Shown: positions 1 through 12,604, counted from the first letter of the stretch. The stretch: 64,000 bases of DNA from Gnetum montanum (GCA_015680685.1 MNCI01001310.1:634914-698913), one strand, 5' to 3'. A program made the numbers and translations. The notes: a model not told the origin generated them from the letters alone.

Positions 1-304
1 AGGATAAAAGTAAAATTTAGAATATACTCATTGGGATGAGAATATTCCATCCTATATTGCTAAGGAATCGACAGATTTAGGTTATGTGTTTTTGATTGTT
101 GATTGTTCTTTGTATGATCCCTAGGTGATGTGCTCTTGTGAGAAGAAGAAGAAGACATGATGTCTTATAGGTGTGCTGATCTTACCGTTATAAAATTTTT
201 TGTTGTTTGATTAACCCCAAGGTTCGTTTAAGCTCCCAACGATGTAAATGATCTCTTATGTCCTACTTAGCGCACAAACACTTAGTCCTCGGAAACAGTG
301 CCAA
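1..304 (-). mobile_element. 5' internal end of a Ty3/Gypsy element that runs off the left edge
   Basis: This stretch lies directly inside a TGATGAG-type LTR. It begins with a sequence resembling the start of the internal region of the complete element near 12349. At 285-303 its reverse complement reads TGGCACTGTTTCCGAGGAC, in the place of a primer-binding site beside the LTR. The element is on the - strand, so its gag-pol lies to the left, outside the window. No coding potential is visible here. Confidence 0.65.
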
Positions 305-983
305 TGATGAGTGGCGAGGTACCCCTACACTCAACCATATGAATATGAGCATAACACGCGCGATCCGGTCGAACTCCGCAGNACTAAGTCTAAATTAACC
401 TAGTGTCAGCATCCGTTCCCACTTACCGTACACACCCTGAACCGATGCAACCATGGCTACCAAACGCTAATCGCTGCTGGGATCACCACACATAACGCAT
501 GTGCTCAAAGCGGTTGTACTGAGGCACTTAACTAGGAGAGAAGGGTTGAAAGAGATTTAATTCCTAATAAAGCATATAAATGGAAAGCAGTAAATAACAA
601 TAAATAAAATCCTAATTAGCCTATTCCATGCACTGCAAGGTTTATCCAGGAACTTCATCTTTATTGCCGTACACAAACTTGTGTTCAGGTACAATGTTTG
701 CTCGAATAAAGATCCGTTCACTTTAGGACTCCTACTGCGGGCACATGGAAAATATTCTATCTCTAGAGTGATCAATCTGCCAGAGTTTCCCTACTGTTTA
801 GCCTAGGATGATGAAACAAGGGAGAGCCACCTCTTATTTATAGATTTTGCAACGCACCACGATATCGCGTACGCGATATCGCAGGGGACGACGCAATATC
901 ACATGGGATGCAATATCACAGCGGAGGTGATATCGCGTACGCGATATCGTGGCCCATGCAATATCGTGTCCCATCAGTCATCA
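305..983 (-). repeat. 5' LTR of the left-edge Gypsy element
   Basis: The segment starts TGATGAGTGGCGAGG and ends AGTCATCA, matching the start and end of the LTRs at 3382 and 12626. It shares with them the phrases GGCGAGGTACCCCTACACTCAAC and 'gctaccaaacgctaa', but at 679 bp it is shorter. A single N at 382 suggests an assembly join. It differs from its relatives in carrying a CpG-rich inverted repeat near its right end. The partner LTR is outside the window, so no target duplication can be tested. Confidence 0.75.
860..949. repeat. CpG-rich inverted repeat built of two palindromes
   Basis: Positions 860-881 are a perfect 22-base palindrome (half site CGATATCGCG, centre TA). Positions 929-948 repeat its 20-base core. 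The two copies with their flanks (CACGATATC... and ...GATATCGTG) also form a larger inverted repeat about 90 bp across. Between them lie CGCAATATCAC and GCAATATCACAG, degenerate relatives of the same motif. The two LTRs at 3382 and 12626 have only scattered GACGTC/GACATC remnants at the equivalent place. Confidence 0.85.
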
Positions 984-999
984 CTTTGAGAAATGTTCA

Positions 1000-1620
1000 T
1001 CTTCAAATGGGTTATGACAATGCGACAGCCTAAATTTTTTTATAGATTTAATTGATTAATTTAAACTATTAAATGTTTTTCAATAAGTTATTTTAATTTC
1101 ATGAATTAAATAATAGGGTTACATTATTGCTTTATTTAAGTGAATATAATGTGGTTAGAATATTTTTTTAAAGTTTTGTATCCTTTGCTTCTTACTACTA
1201 TGCTTTTAATTAAAAGATATTTAAAAGATATTTAGTTTTAATTAAAAGCAAACTTTTAAACTAAATATATCATTAAGTGCTTGATTGCTTTAAAACTAAA
1301 TACATCATTAAGTGCTTGATTCCTTTTGTTTTTAAACTTAGAATATTTTGTATCCTTTGCTTCTTAAAAGTTTTGTATCTTCAAATGGGTTATGACAATG
1401 CGACAGCCTAAGTTTGCTTTTAATTAAAACTAAATATCTTTTAAAACAAGTAGTACCGCTTGAGTAGGGATAGATTCCTAAATAGTCCATGAATAGAGTA
1501 TTAATTATAAAAAGGAATCAAGCTTTTTAAAGATATTTAGTTTTAATTAAAAGCAAACTTTTAAACTAAATATCTTTTAAAACAAATTTGTTAAGGATGT
1601 GCCTTAAGATGATGTCCCAC
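1000..1620. repeat. scrambled local duplications, AT-rich
   Basis: A 34-base sequence (TCTTCAAATGGGTTATGACA...) is present at 1000-1033 and identically at 1378-1411. A second motif (GATATTTAGTTTTAATTAAA...) occurs at about 1220-1268, again at 1525-1572, and inverted at 1410-1446. The result is a mosaic of direct and inverted copies within 600 bp. No gene is visible in 984-2430. Confidence 0.8.
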
Positions 1621-2433
1621 CTAACACTTGATTTGACTTTTGGTTCATCAAAATTGTAACTACCACGTTTATTTTAAGCAAATTTCTAAATTACCAAATA
1701 ATGAATCCACATATAATGATTTTCTAAGTCCAAGGAAAAGGCTTATTTTGCATTTTCATGTCTAACTGGAAATAGTAACATGTTCATCTACGAGAAAAGA
1801 AATCATGCACACTTACATGTACCTTAGAGACGAGTCACATTGCATGTGATCCTTCAATTCTATACATAGGCCATTACCCTCCCATTACAATTCATTCTCA
1901 TCCATGGAAGGCTTCATGTAGGTGGGTTTGAAGAGAGAAAAGGCTTCAAATATTTATGAGGGAAAGAAAATAAAAGAAAAATATTTTGAAAGACCACAAA
2001 GATTCTAAAAGAAGCCTTGTTTTTTCTTTCAATGACATTATCCTACTTTGTTGTAGATTTTGTACTCTTTTTATTGTCCACTTCTTTGCTAGTATTTTAT
2101 TATTTTTATTATAAACTAAGATTCTACAAAAATTTCATTGTTTTGGATTCATTTTGAATGGGAATTGTATTAAAATTTTGTCCAAATAATTTTTTTGTCT
2201 TTTTAGGAAATTTTTTAGCATATGTGAAAACTTTGTCCAACCTATTTCTTAGGTATTTTATGATTATTTTGGATTGTCCTAGTATAGGATAGGATTTTGC
2301 AAATTTCTTTTTGGGAATTTTTGGCTATTTTGAAAATCTTTTGGAAATGAAAATATGAAAGAAAATTACATAAAATGATATATATTGTAAGTGGGTTTTA
2401 CTTAATTAATAGTGGAAACTATGGATCTTTGAG

Positions 2434-3381
2434 ATGTCACCATCTACATGCAATAGTAAGGTATTCCTTAGTGGGCCCTACCTCAAGGGGACAAGGATTA
2501 GGATAGATATTTGGTATAGGGACACTTCTTTCGATTCCCTTTGTTCTTTCCCTGTGTTTGTGTTCATAGGTTTTGGGTTTTATGAAGATGTCTTAAAGGG
2601 CAAGAAGATGTCTTGGTTGAGGCTTGGGGTTGACAAAAGACATCTTGGGATCAGAGAAGATGTCTTGTTGGGAGTGTAGTCTTCTCAAGGAAGACATCTT
2701 GTGCATAACGTCTCCTACTAAAAGGAGACATCTCCCCCATGGAGGAAATATCTTGTCCACATAGAAGACATCTCCCCTGCAAGCTAGGATTTGACAAGAG
2801 ATGTCATCTCAAGGCCAGAGACAACTCATACGATAGGAAAACTTCCAGAATCGGCCATTTTACTTCAAGAAACAATGACAAGAAGAAGGAAACAGCTGGG
2901 AGATGATGGGAGAAGGATGGAAACAACATGAGATCCTTTAGTTGAATTGAGGAAAAGTTTCTAAGAATCTTATCTCATTGTTATCAATAAATAGTTGTTG
3001 TTTCATGCTTATACATTGATAGAGAGTTGGAAAAAGGAGATGTCATGAAGTTCATGTGTGAACTTGAGCAAGATAAGGAAGAGAATGTTGAGTGAGTACA
3101 TACAGGTTGCAACTCCAAGGTCCATCGTGTAGTCATGTGTGTTCTAGTCTTGCTTATAAGTTGAAATCTCATTCCTAGGTTGTGGGAGAATTTCTCTATT
3201 ATTTGTGTCTTGTATTTAGAACAACCATTGTATGGTTGTAGAGCCTCATGCTTTGTAATACCGTTTGAGTGTGAAAGTTTTGGATGTTTGTGGGTTTTGG
3301 GAACCCTATTATAATATTCTATTTGAATAATTGAAGATAGCTAGTTTTCTTATTTACTAGCAAATTAATTGTCTTACCAGT
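2434..3381. other. non-coding stretch with clustered AAGATGTCTT / AAGACATCTT motifs
   Basis: GAAGATGTCTT is at 2584, 2604 and 2656. Its reverse form AAGACATCTT is at 2637 and 2691, and shortened forms (GAGACATCTC, GAAGACATCTC, GAGATGTCATC) are near 2722, 2764 and 2798. An 81-codon frame crosses the cluster but shows no domain and looks accidental. The region to 3381 may be part of a decayed LTR, but I found no partner. I see no gene. Confidence 0.5.
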
Positions 3382-4188
3382 TGATGAGAGGCGAGGTACC
3401 CCTACACTCAACTATACGAATCACTAAGGCATTACACATGATCCGATTGAATTCTATGGACCTATAGTTATCTCGTACACTAGTTTCTCTAGGAAGTGAA
3501 ACGACGTTGAGAACATTTGTTGTCTTCCCAACTACACCTGTGAGGCTCAAGGGTATGGTTTAAGTGTAATTGAGGTATATGAATTTTTTTCATTTTATAT
3601 ATTATGGATGTAATCACCTACAATAAGAATAAAGATAGCATAGATTGAAAACTAATGTCTATTTCCTAGCTAGCCTAACACAAGTAACCACCCCACTTTT
3701 CTGAACACATATAACATTGCCAGGCTACCAAACGTTAAGCGTTGCTGGGTTACCAAGTACTATATGAATGCTCAAAGTGATCGTGCTCATGTTCATTAAC
3801 TGCTGGAAATAAATTGCTTAATCAAATGCATTAAAGTAAAGAACAAGAGAGTAAAATGCATTAAAGAAAATATTAATCTTTTCTTAATGTTGAAAGGATT
3901 GTCAAAAGAGCTTGTTTTTTTTCTCATTATACTGCTACGCTCAGGTACATTAGTGCTCAAACAAAGAACCATACACACTTAGACTCCTTCTACGAGCACT
4001 CAGAAAATATTCCAACTCTAAGGAAAAGAAATAGCAAGAGCTTTGCTACTCTACTTGAAAACTAAACTATGCCAAAAATTGGAACCAAGGCACAATATTT
4101 ATAGACTTTGGATATATGTCCCAACATTGGATCTAGCCTCGACATCGCATACATGACGTCACGACAGATAACAAACGGTGATTCATCA
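3382..4188 (-). repeat. 3' LTR of the Gypsy element
   Basis: The LTR begins TGATGAGAGGCGAGG and ends GGTGATTCATCA, so it has TGATGA/TCATCA inverted ends. It aligns along its length with 12626-13454. The two have diverged by many substitutions and small indels, which indicates an old insertion. Confidence 0.9.
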
Positions 4189-4200
4189 TACCCCCATAAC
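4189..4200 (-). other. polypurine tract of the Gypsy element
   Basis: Read on the - strand this is a purine-rich run ending ATGGGGGTA directly before the 3' LTR. That is the expected place for the plus-strand primer. Confidence 0.6.
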
Positions 4201-6589
4201 TAAATGAAAACTCATTCTCGAGTGAAGAAGAGGAGGAACAAGTTTTGTATAACATAATATATTGAATAGGTATGGGATTATTGACTCTCACACAAAATGA
4301 CTCATATGAAATAGACATATAGACTTTGAATGCCCAAGTATATGGAATTACAATTTTTTTACAAAATTGGGTGTTCATGAGAAGAGGAGTGAACACCCTG
4401 GAGAATATTGACATTCAACACCTCTTGGCAGTAGAAGAATGAGAGAGAGAGAAGAGATCCCATGATCACAAATAGTTCTCATTTTGTGATCCTGCTGCAT
4501 CATCCTTGGTGAAGATAGTCCTGCTTCTAGCCCATGCTTTCCACTGCAATCACAACAAAATCATGAATTTGTATGCAATGTGTAACACATAACTATTAAA
4601 TGTCTTGTCTCATCAGTCTTTACACTTGGCTAGGTTGTAATTGTGGTTGATTGGTTCTTTGAGTAGTGTTAGCAAGAAGGTTGACAAATAGGGTTAATTA
4701 AATTAAGCAGTTCATGAAATTTGAAAAAGTTCAATACAAGGAAATATGTGAAGAGGGTATAAGAATTCACAATAATAAGAAGAAAAGCACACTAAAAATT
4801 TTTGTGAAGATGTGTACAATTGGATGTCATTGATGGGTTCAATAGAAAGAATTTGATTATAAGATTGTCTAAGGGCAAAGAACTTAACTAACCCAAACAA
4901 AAGATATGCAAGTGGGTCCTCCCTAAAGAAGGCATAAGCCTTTTATACCCTTGCATAACTTCAAACCAAAGAGTCCGTGGATCCCATGGATGATTAATGG
5001 TTACAAAAGGTTAAGTACAAAAAATCGAAAGTAACTAATTAAGAATTCCAGCACATCAAACCAAGACATCGAACTAAAACATGAAACCAGCAGTGAGGTG
5101 AGACATGAAAAGCATAAATGGATGAGAGAGAGAGTGGAATGGAGTTTCTAATTATGGTCACATGAAGTCCCTTGTGGATTTTTTGGTTAAATGACTTGAT
5201 AGGATCCATCCTTAGTCCAAACCAAGATCGATCACTTTTAGTGACTTCGCATCAACATTCTAAGACCAATCCATCCCTTGAGACACAAGAGTGCTCCCAC
5301 ATAACAACCACTGTTCCTTATTAGAGAAGAAGTAGGAAGTGAGAAAGGGCCTTAGTTAAAGGAGATGAGTCCCATAACCAATGCTTGTAGCCTATTTATT
5401 TGGTCCAAGGGGTGTGCTTTGAATTTCCATTGTTTTTTTTTTTTTTGAAATGAGAACCACACCATGCAAAGATACATGCATTTATTTCGTCTAAGGGGTG
5501 TGCTTTGAATTATCATCTTTTTTTTTCTTTTTGATGAAAACCACACCATGCGAGGACATATGCATTTATTTTGTCCAAGGGGTGTGCTTTGAATTCTCAT
5601 CATTTTTTTTATGAGAACCACATCATGCAAGGACTTATTCAACTTCCTTTATTGATTGGCACAGAATAGTAAGAAATTCATGGAAACACACATGCACCCA
5701 GGTAAACAAAAAAGCACAAAGAATACCAAATCCCCTTGAAGCCACACCTTGTTCAAACCTTTGAATCCTTCCTAATTCCAAAAACTACCAAAGTCACAAA
5801 TTTATAAAAGTTTTATTAATGAAAAAGGGGCTACATATTTCCAAAACAAGGCAACCCACAGAGTGTGTGGATGGGTGGATGTTGTGGACTCACTACCTGT
5901 TACATGAAAAGAAACCATGTCCTAATTATCCATAATGAAATTCAAAGCCAAAAACCAGACACCAATAATCAAATAGCAAAAATAGTACATACCACCATCA
6001 AGTAACGCATTACCAATGAACCTGGCACTTATTAACAAAAAGTTAGAAAATCACATCAAATAAAAGAAAATATAAAAGCAAGTGTAAAATGTTCAAGAAA
6101 TATTAAATGTACTAATGATGGTGTAAAACAAAAACCAAAAAAGATGAATAACATAAAAACAAAAAAAATGTAAAATAAAGAATGTCTAAAAAAAGGTTGT
6201 AAAACAAAAAAGTTTGAAAAGCTGAGGAGCCACTTAAATGATTAGCATGATTGGCCATCTCCCCCATGACTAAGGTCAAAGGAGGAGATCCAAAATATGG
6301 AGCATGGTTATCCATCGAATGAGGTGTTTGTTGTGTTAGCTGGCATATGCTCATGAAAAGGTTTAATTTGTTGGATGTTGACTAGTTGTTTCTTGTTTGG
6401 GCTCTCAGGTTTATAGATCATCATGACCCTTGAAGGAAAAGTTTCATAAATGATGTAAGGTCCTTCCCACAATGTTTGGAACTTAGTTCGTTGAGGTATG
6501 TGAGTGGGGTTTTAGTAAAGAACCTTGTCTCCTAGTTGAAATTTTACTTTTCTAATTTTCAGGTCATGACACTTTTTTTTCTAGGCCTT
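4201..6589 (-). other. non-coding region between integrase and 3' LTR, with an 85-bp tandem repeat
   Basis: No coding domain is visible. Positions 5402-5637 hold three tandem units of about 85 bp, each starting near CCAAGGGGTGTGCTTTGAAT (5405, 5491 as CTAAGG, 5575), followed by a T-run of 8-15 bases and then GAGAACCACACCATGC. A long post-pol spacer is common in Tat/Athila elements. Small - strand frames across the tandem repeat are repeat artefacts. Confidence 0.7.
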
Positions 6590-7540
6590 GTGCAACTGGT
6601 TAAATGATAAGGCTACTAATTGATTTTCATCTAGCAAGTTGAGATTCATTAGTCTTTCTTTTTGGGCTAGACTTAAGTCAAGGTGGAGGTCATAAGCCAT
6701 TGAAAGTATATGGAGTTCATATTAAATAAGAAGTATTGGTAGTTTGCCGTAGATAAGCTCATACGGAGAGTAGCCTACAGGAAGTTTCCAGGTTAAGTGG
6801 TAGGCCTAAAGGGCATCGCTGAGTTTTGTGCTCCAATCCTTCCTATACTTGCTAACAGTTCTTGTTAGTATCCTTGTGATTTCCCTATTAGTAACCTCAG
6901 CTTAACCATTAGCTTGGGAATGGTAAGGTGTTATGAGTTTGTGTTCAACCCCCAAGTGTTGCATGAGCTTCCGAAAAGTAGTGCCTGTAAAGTAAGTACC
7001 ATTATCAAAAATTAATGCACGTGGCACACTAAACATGTTTACAACATTTTTTTGTACAAATCAAGCAACAATAGAGGATGTATAGTCAATGATGGTTTTT
7101 GCTTTTACCCATTTCATACAATAGTCAACAGTGACTATGATGTACGCCTTTGCATTTGACATGGGCATGATGGAACCCATGAAATCAATGCCCTAGATGT
7201 TGAATGGTTCTAGTGGTTGAATCCATTGTTGAGGTTCTTCCATTCGAGTAGTCATTCCACCATCTTATTGCTATCATTCACAAGAGCGAACATACTAATG
7301 AGCATCCCTGAAGAGTGTTGGCCAATAGTACCCTATCATCAGGATTTTAATGGTCATGCATCTCCCATTATAATGTCCTTCACAAGGACCTTCATGAGCA
7401 TATTGGAGAACGTGTAGTTGATCAGTATCAGGGACACACCAATGAACTAGGCCATCGACACACACCTTGTAGAGGTGTTTGTTGATCTCCATGAAGTGCT
7501 TTACCTAGTAAAGAAATTGTTGTTTCTTCTTATGGTGTGG
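6590..7540 (-). pseudogene. integrase of the Gypsy element, broken
   Basis: Reading right to left, the zinc-binding part appears around 7295-7492 with HVLQYAHEGPCEGHYNGRC and YYWPTLFRDAH. The finger is damaged because the expected CxxC is altered. The catalytic core follows: a DFMGS-like first Asp region near 7170, FDNGTYF near 7000 and an AEVTNREI segment with the Glu near 6880. Several in-frame stops interrupt it. The protein would insert element cDNA into host DNA but cannot be functional here. Confidence 0.8.
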
Positions 7541-7681
7541 CATCTCCTGACTGAGAAGATAGGTGAGAATGTTATCATACCATTTTGGCTCATTGGGCAT
7601 TTGTTTAGTTATAGCCCCAGCAAAGAGAAGTTCATCAGGAAATGTATTAGATAATGGGCTTTCTTTCTCTTTATTGTCTCA

Positions 7682-8130
7682 TTACAACCAAGACAAGTGA
7701 TCAGCAACCACATTCTCAGTGCCCTTTTGATCTACCATTGTAAGATCAAATTCCTGCAAGATCACCAGCCACCATATGACACAACGGCTCACCGTTGGCT
7801 TATTCATTAGGAAGCAAATGACACTGTGATCAGTGTGCACAAACACCTTATATCCAAGCACATAGTGCATGAATTATTCTAGAGAAAACACCATAGCCAT
7901 CAATTCTTTCTCTATGGTGATGTAATTCAATTGTGCATCCACAATGCTTCGGTTGGCGCAGTGGATGTACTATGGACGTTTCTTATCATCTAACTGCATC
8001 AGCACAACTCATAAGGCATAATTCAATGCATCTGTCATGATATGAAATGGTTTGGACCAGTCAAGTGCTTATAGAATTGGAGTTTCCACAAGCCTTTCTT
8101 TTAGTTGCTAGAATGCTTTTTCACATTCTA
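7682..8130 (-). pseudogene. RNase H part of the Gypsy polyprotein, broken
   Basis: The frame at 7682-7870 reads YKVFVHTDHSVICFLMNK and ends GTENVVADHLSWL. This matches the C-terminal RNase H block of Gypsy elements (T/V-D-H, 'N.VADALSR'-like end). The upstream part to 8130 continues with stops. The normal role is removal of the RNA strand during reverse transcription. Confidence 0.8.
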
Positions 8131-8134
8131 GGGT

Positions 8135-8960
8135 CTAGACAAAAGGAGCATCTTTCTTTGTTAGCTCAACCAATGGTTTTGTGATCTTAGAGAAATTTTC
8201 TATGAATTGTTGGTAGCAGCAAGTGTGTTCAAGGAATGACGGAACATCTTTAACTATTTCTGGTTGGCGGGTTATTCCTTGGATTATCCTTATTTTTTCA
8301 GGGTCCACCTCAATTCTTGCTTGTGAGATTTTATGCCCTAGTACAATGCTCTCTTGGACCATGAGGTGACTTTTCTACCAATTAAGCTACAAGTTGGTTT
8401 CAACACACCATTTTAGCACTTGCTCAAGGTAGTCTAGGGCTTGCTCAAATGTAGCTCCATAGGTGAAGAAGTCATCCATGAAGACTTTCACACCATTACC
8501 AATTTGTTGTTGAAAGATGCTCAAGACTAGGCATTGAAATGTGGTAGGAGCATTGCATAGATCAAACGACATCTTATGATATGCAAAAGTTCCCTAAGGA
8601 CTTGTGAACATTGTCTTTGCTTGGTCCTCTAGTGCAATTTGAATTTGGTTATAGCCACTATAACCATCTAGGAAGTTGTAGTAGCAATGCCCTAACAGTG
8701 TGTTAAGCACCTCATCAACAAATGACAACAAAAATTCATCCTTGAATGTTACCATATTTAGCAGCCTAAAATTGATGCAGACTCACTGCTTGCCACCTTT
8801 CTTTGGCATAATTACAAGCGGGCTAGCCCACTCATTGTCTACAATGGGATAAATGAACCTTGCCTTAAGGAGTTGTTCAATTTCCTCTTTGACAATTTGC
8901 TTCAATTTGGTGTTCAACCGCCTCTATGGTTGTCGTTTTGGCCTCATGGTTAGGTCAGTG
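8135..8960 (-). pseudogene. reverse transcriptase of the Gypsy element, broken
   Basis: Motifs run right to left: LDGYSGYNQIQIALEDQAKT near 8690-8610, MSFDLCNAPTTFQ at 8572, VFMDDF (the YxDD-type catalytic box) near 8490, then VLGHKISQARIEVDPEKI and the connection segment to 8135. Stops and a frame break near 8380 separate the catalytic box from the connection segment. The box and flanks place it in the Tat/Athila branch of Ty3/Gypsy. Confidence 0.88.
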
Positions 8961-9409
8961 TAAATGTGATGCTGACATATCCTAGGATCAATCCCTGTGA
9001 GTTTAAGATATGACCAAGCAAATGCTGCTAACCATCTCTTTTTGTTCTGAAACATGTCTTGCATTAATTATAACTAGCTTCTTATTTTTCAAAAATACAT
9101 ATTCCACTCTAGCTGATAACATTTTCAGTTCAAGAGGCTCTTACTTAAATTTATTAGGAATTTCTAACTCTCTCCAGTGGGCATCATCATTTGTATCTTT
9201 AGAGAGTTGGTGATGAACTTTCTTGAGTTTATCCATGCTCGTGACATACTCACATGTTAGGCTCTCAGCTGGTTCCATGCAAAGTGTGCTAGTTTCTGAA
9301 TCAATAGTTAACCATTAGGTACCCTCCTATTTTGTGGTTGTTGCATACAAACACCTTTGAATTTAGACTTTTGGCGCACATTGCTTGTATGTAGAGATAG
9401 ATGCTTGCT

Positions 9410-10009
9410 TTATGGCCCAAAGTTTCTACACATAATTGCACCTGCTATCACTGTATGTGATGCATGGAACTCTCTTTTTCTTGATCTTTCCAAATGCATT
9501 TCTTTAGATATCTCTAAGGAAAGATCTCTGATGCCCATTCTTGCATCGATGGTGCTCAGCCATGCCCTTCCCATGATGATTGGAAAATCCCCTTTGCAGT
9601 TCTCCACTGTGATTACCAAGAAGTCAGTAGGATAAGACCGCCCACAAATAATGGTCACAATGTCTTCTACCAGTCCCAATGGAACAATGATGGATTGGTT
9701 TGCAAATTCTAGTTGTATGTTGCTCTTCTTAAGAGGAGGCAGGTTTTAGGCCGTGTACATCTCATGTAAAATCAAATTAACACTGGAACCTAAATTGAGA
9801 AGAGCTTTGCATGGCTTGTTCCCAGCAATATGTAAATAGATGAGAGGACTTCCAGGATTGGCTAACTTCTTGGAAAGGTTTCCTGCACAAATCCAATCAA
9901 ACACAATATGAGTGAGCATTATAGTATGGATCCTTGGTAGAATTTGGTTTAAAGAATGCCCAAAGAAATTTGATATTGAGGAAGAGGTAGATGCAAGGTT
10001 GTCAATCAC
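9410..10009 (-). pseudogene. retropepsin-type protease of the Gypsy element, broken
   Basis: The active-site block reads KALLNLGSSVNLILHEMY (about 9840-9750), where active relatives have D-L/T-G-A/S-S; the catalytic Asp is Asn here. After a break, 9679-9410 continues with GLVEDIVTIICGRSYPTDF and FPIIMGRAWLSTIDA, the typical second half of plant Athila-type proteases. The normal role is cleavage of the polyprotein. Confidence 0.82.
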
Positions 10010-10629
10010 AAGTGTAGGTGAGGGCTTACGTCGACTACAGGGTCAAAAGAAAGGTCTTTTCTTTGATCAGGCATTTGACCCCTCCGATTGATGATTTGGT
10101 TGTAGATTAACGACCCTTGTAGCATTGCATTATTGTGGTTGAGCTGGCAGTTCACCTTACATATGAGAAGTAAGTGGTAGCTATGCAATTGAAGGAGGAG
10201 TGTGTGCAAAGATAGGAGAAGGGCAAGGATAAGAGGTGGCATCCCTTATTTTATGTGGAGAAGGGGTTCGATAGTAATCAAAAGGGTGGTAGTAAGGCTG
10301 AATATTAGAAATGTGACTGGAAGGGTCACGTGGAGACATGGGTTGCTGCACATGGTAACCATATGGATCATACTACTGGTAAGGGTATTGTTGCCTTGGC
10401 AGTGCAAGCGCCCATGATTATGGTTGCTACCATTGTTGGTACTATTTGTATGGTTGCAATGGGCTCCGCTTGGATAATGCAGTTGTTGCCAGTGGAATTG
10501 CCTGAGATTACCTTAAAGATAAGGCAACCTTCTAGATGTTTTCCCTTGTGTAAGTTGTGGATGTAAGGCATACACCCCAAACTCTTGAATATGTGACACA
10601 ATGGGACAACATCCCTTAGGATGTTTATA

Positions 10630-12400
10630 CTAGTAGACATCACATCCATGATCATCATCTGATTCACTATCTACAACCTCCTTTATTGCAACAATTTTGT
10701 CCTTACCTTTGTAATATGCACATTTAGCTTCCTTGCGCCTCCTGCGCTCATGGTCACTACCTTGTTCTTTGGACTCTTCAGCGATTTTGAGGACAACTTG
10801 AAATCTACTATCCATGGAGTCCCTTAATTGATCAACCTTGGCCGTAAGTTTAGATTGGAATTGTTGAAGTGGCAACACTTTCTTATGCATCCCCTCATCA
10901 AATATAGATTCATTCTCACTATTGCAAAATTGAACCTCTCTCTTGTGGATGGAAGGATCATGGTTGTACCTGTATGCACTTTCTCTTTTTCTTAGTTTAC
11001 CCTCCTCTTTGACGACTTGCTCTATTAACCTTTGTACCTGATGGGCAATTAGTTCTGACAATCACCCTTGGGCATAAACACCAAGGGTTTTCCTTGTTTC
11101 ATTACAAAGCCCATCTACAACGTGATGAATTTGAGCCAATTGTGAATAACCATGGCTAGGGCATTTGTGCATCAAGGCATAGTATCGGTCAATGGTGACA
11201 TCTAAGGATTTGTGTGTTCCTTGCTTCCACCCTTGAATTTGCTTCCTTAAGTTGGACACTCTAGAGTATGTTTGATACTTATCATTGAATAACTCAAGCA
11301 TGGTACTCCATCATTTGATAAATTCCAGTTTTAAGGACTGGTACTAGTTCTCTACTTCTTTGATGAGTGTCCTTGGGAACAACTTTAATTTCTACCACTC
11401 ATTCTCTATGTTTTGCAAGGCACATGCATCTTAGAAAGCTTGAAGATGATTTTTTAGATAAGAGTTATATCCCCCTTCAAATTGAAGAATATTTTTCATG
11501 TCTAACCATTTGATTTGACTATCTTTCAGATGCCTTGTTAGGATTCTGACTGCCTATACAATGTTAAGCATACTTCAGGTAGCAAATAGAGGCTCATCGA
11601 GGCCTTGATCATGGTGCCTATGATGCCCTCTACTACCCATTCATTCATGGCGATGTGCCCCTCTTGAATGTCTACGTCCTTGATCTTGCCTATCTCGACG
11701 GTCCCCTTGATTATTGTGGTCCTGTCGATCATTGTGTTCATTTTGATCACCTCCATGATAATCTCACCTTCTGCAATCACAATCAAAGCTAGAAGAAAAA
11801 GAAGAAGAATATGATGAAGGGGAAGAGGAAGAAGAACCAACACCATCATGATGCCTACTACTACCTCTCTAGTGATTGTGACCACGGTCACAATCTTGCT
11901 TCTTATCTGCATCCTTGTCTTGACTTGCCCCTCCATATCCTTCTTTGTCATTAGATCCCTTGTTACCAAAATCAAGATTATGAACTGTGAAGTGCAAATT
12001 CTAGTTTTGACTTCCATCACCGAAGTCAAAGAGAGGAGTGTCATTGTATGGAAAACCCCCAGAGAAGGGTTCTCCACTAGCTTGTTGGTATAATAGGAAT
12101 GGAGGATCATTAAGTCCTTTTCCCTTCGAAAATTCATAGTTTTACTCCAATTGTCGATCTTGTAGGTGTTGTGCTTTGGTGGGATGATAATCCTTGGCAT
12201 CGACATCTTCCACATTATACTCCCCATGGTGGTCTTGAAGACCACATCATGTAAGCGTTTGATAGAGCATTGTAGGAGCAACATGATTGGGCGGCAACAT
12301 AATGTTGCCCTCCATGTCACGCCATCGCAGTTGTTCATCCTAGTGTAGGATGAAGGTGAAGTTTGGCACATACTCATCAGGGTGAGTATAGATAATTCAG
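10630..12400 (-). pseudogene. gag of the Gypsy element, broken
   Basis: The most recognisable part is 11301-11062: KYQTYSRVSNLRKQIQGW, YYALMHKCPSHGYSQLAQIH and DGLCNETRKTLG, matching the retrotransposon gag core of Athila-type elements. Downstream, 11061-10630 is a charged, Lys/Glu-rich segment (IEQVVKEEGKLRKRES). The 279-codon frame at 11538-12377 overlaps the 5' part of gag in a low-complexity region and is probably not the true frame. Confidence 0.75.
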
Positions 12401-12604
12401 TACTATTGAGGCTTTGTTAAAAGAACATTATTAGCCTTGGGACACTCTTGTGAGAAAAAGACATTTTTGGTTAGCGAAATAAAAATCACAGTGTGCTCTG
12501 AGAGTTTGTTGTAGTAATTGTGAAATAAGATATGACTCTTAGGTTTGTTCCAATGATTTAAATACTTTTCACTGGGTCCTAGATAATGCACAAAACAACA
12601 AAAA

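Noticed and set aside
5402-5637. CRISPR-like repeat array
   Set aside because: Only three units, adjacent without unique spacers, in a plant retroelement.
5352-5642. 96-codon frame with internal protein repeats
   Set aside because: It is a translation of the 85-bp tandem DNA repeat with T-runs.
11538-12377. 279-codon open frame on the - strand, the longest in the window
   Set aside because: Met/Ile/Thr-rich, low complexity, and overlapping the gag region in another frame; no domain. It is a shadow in the Gypsy 5' region.
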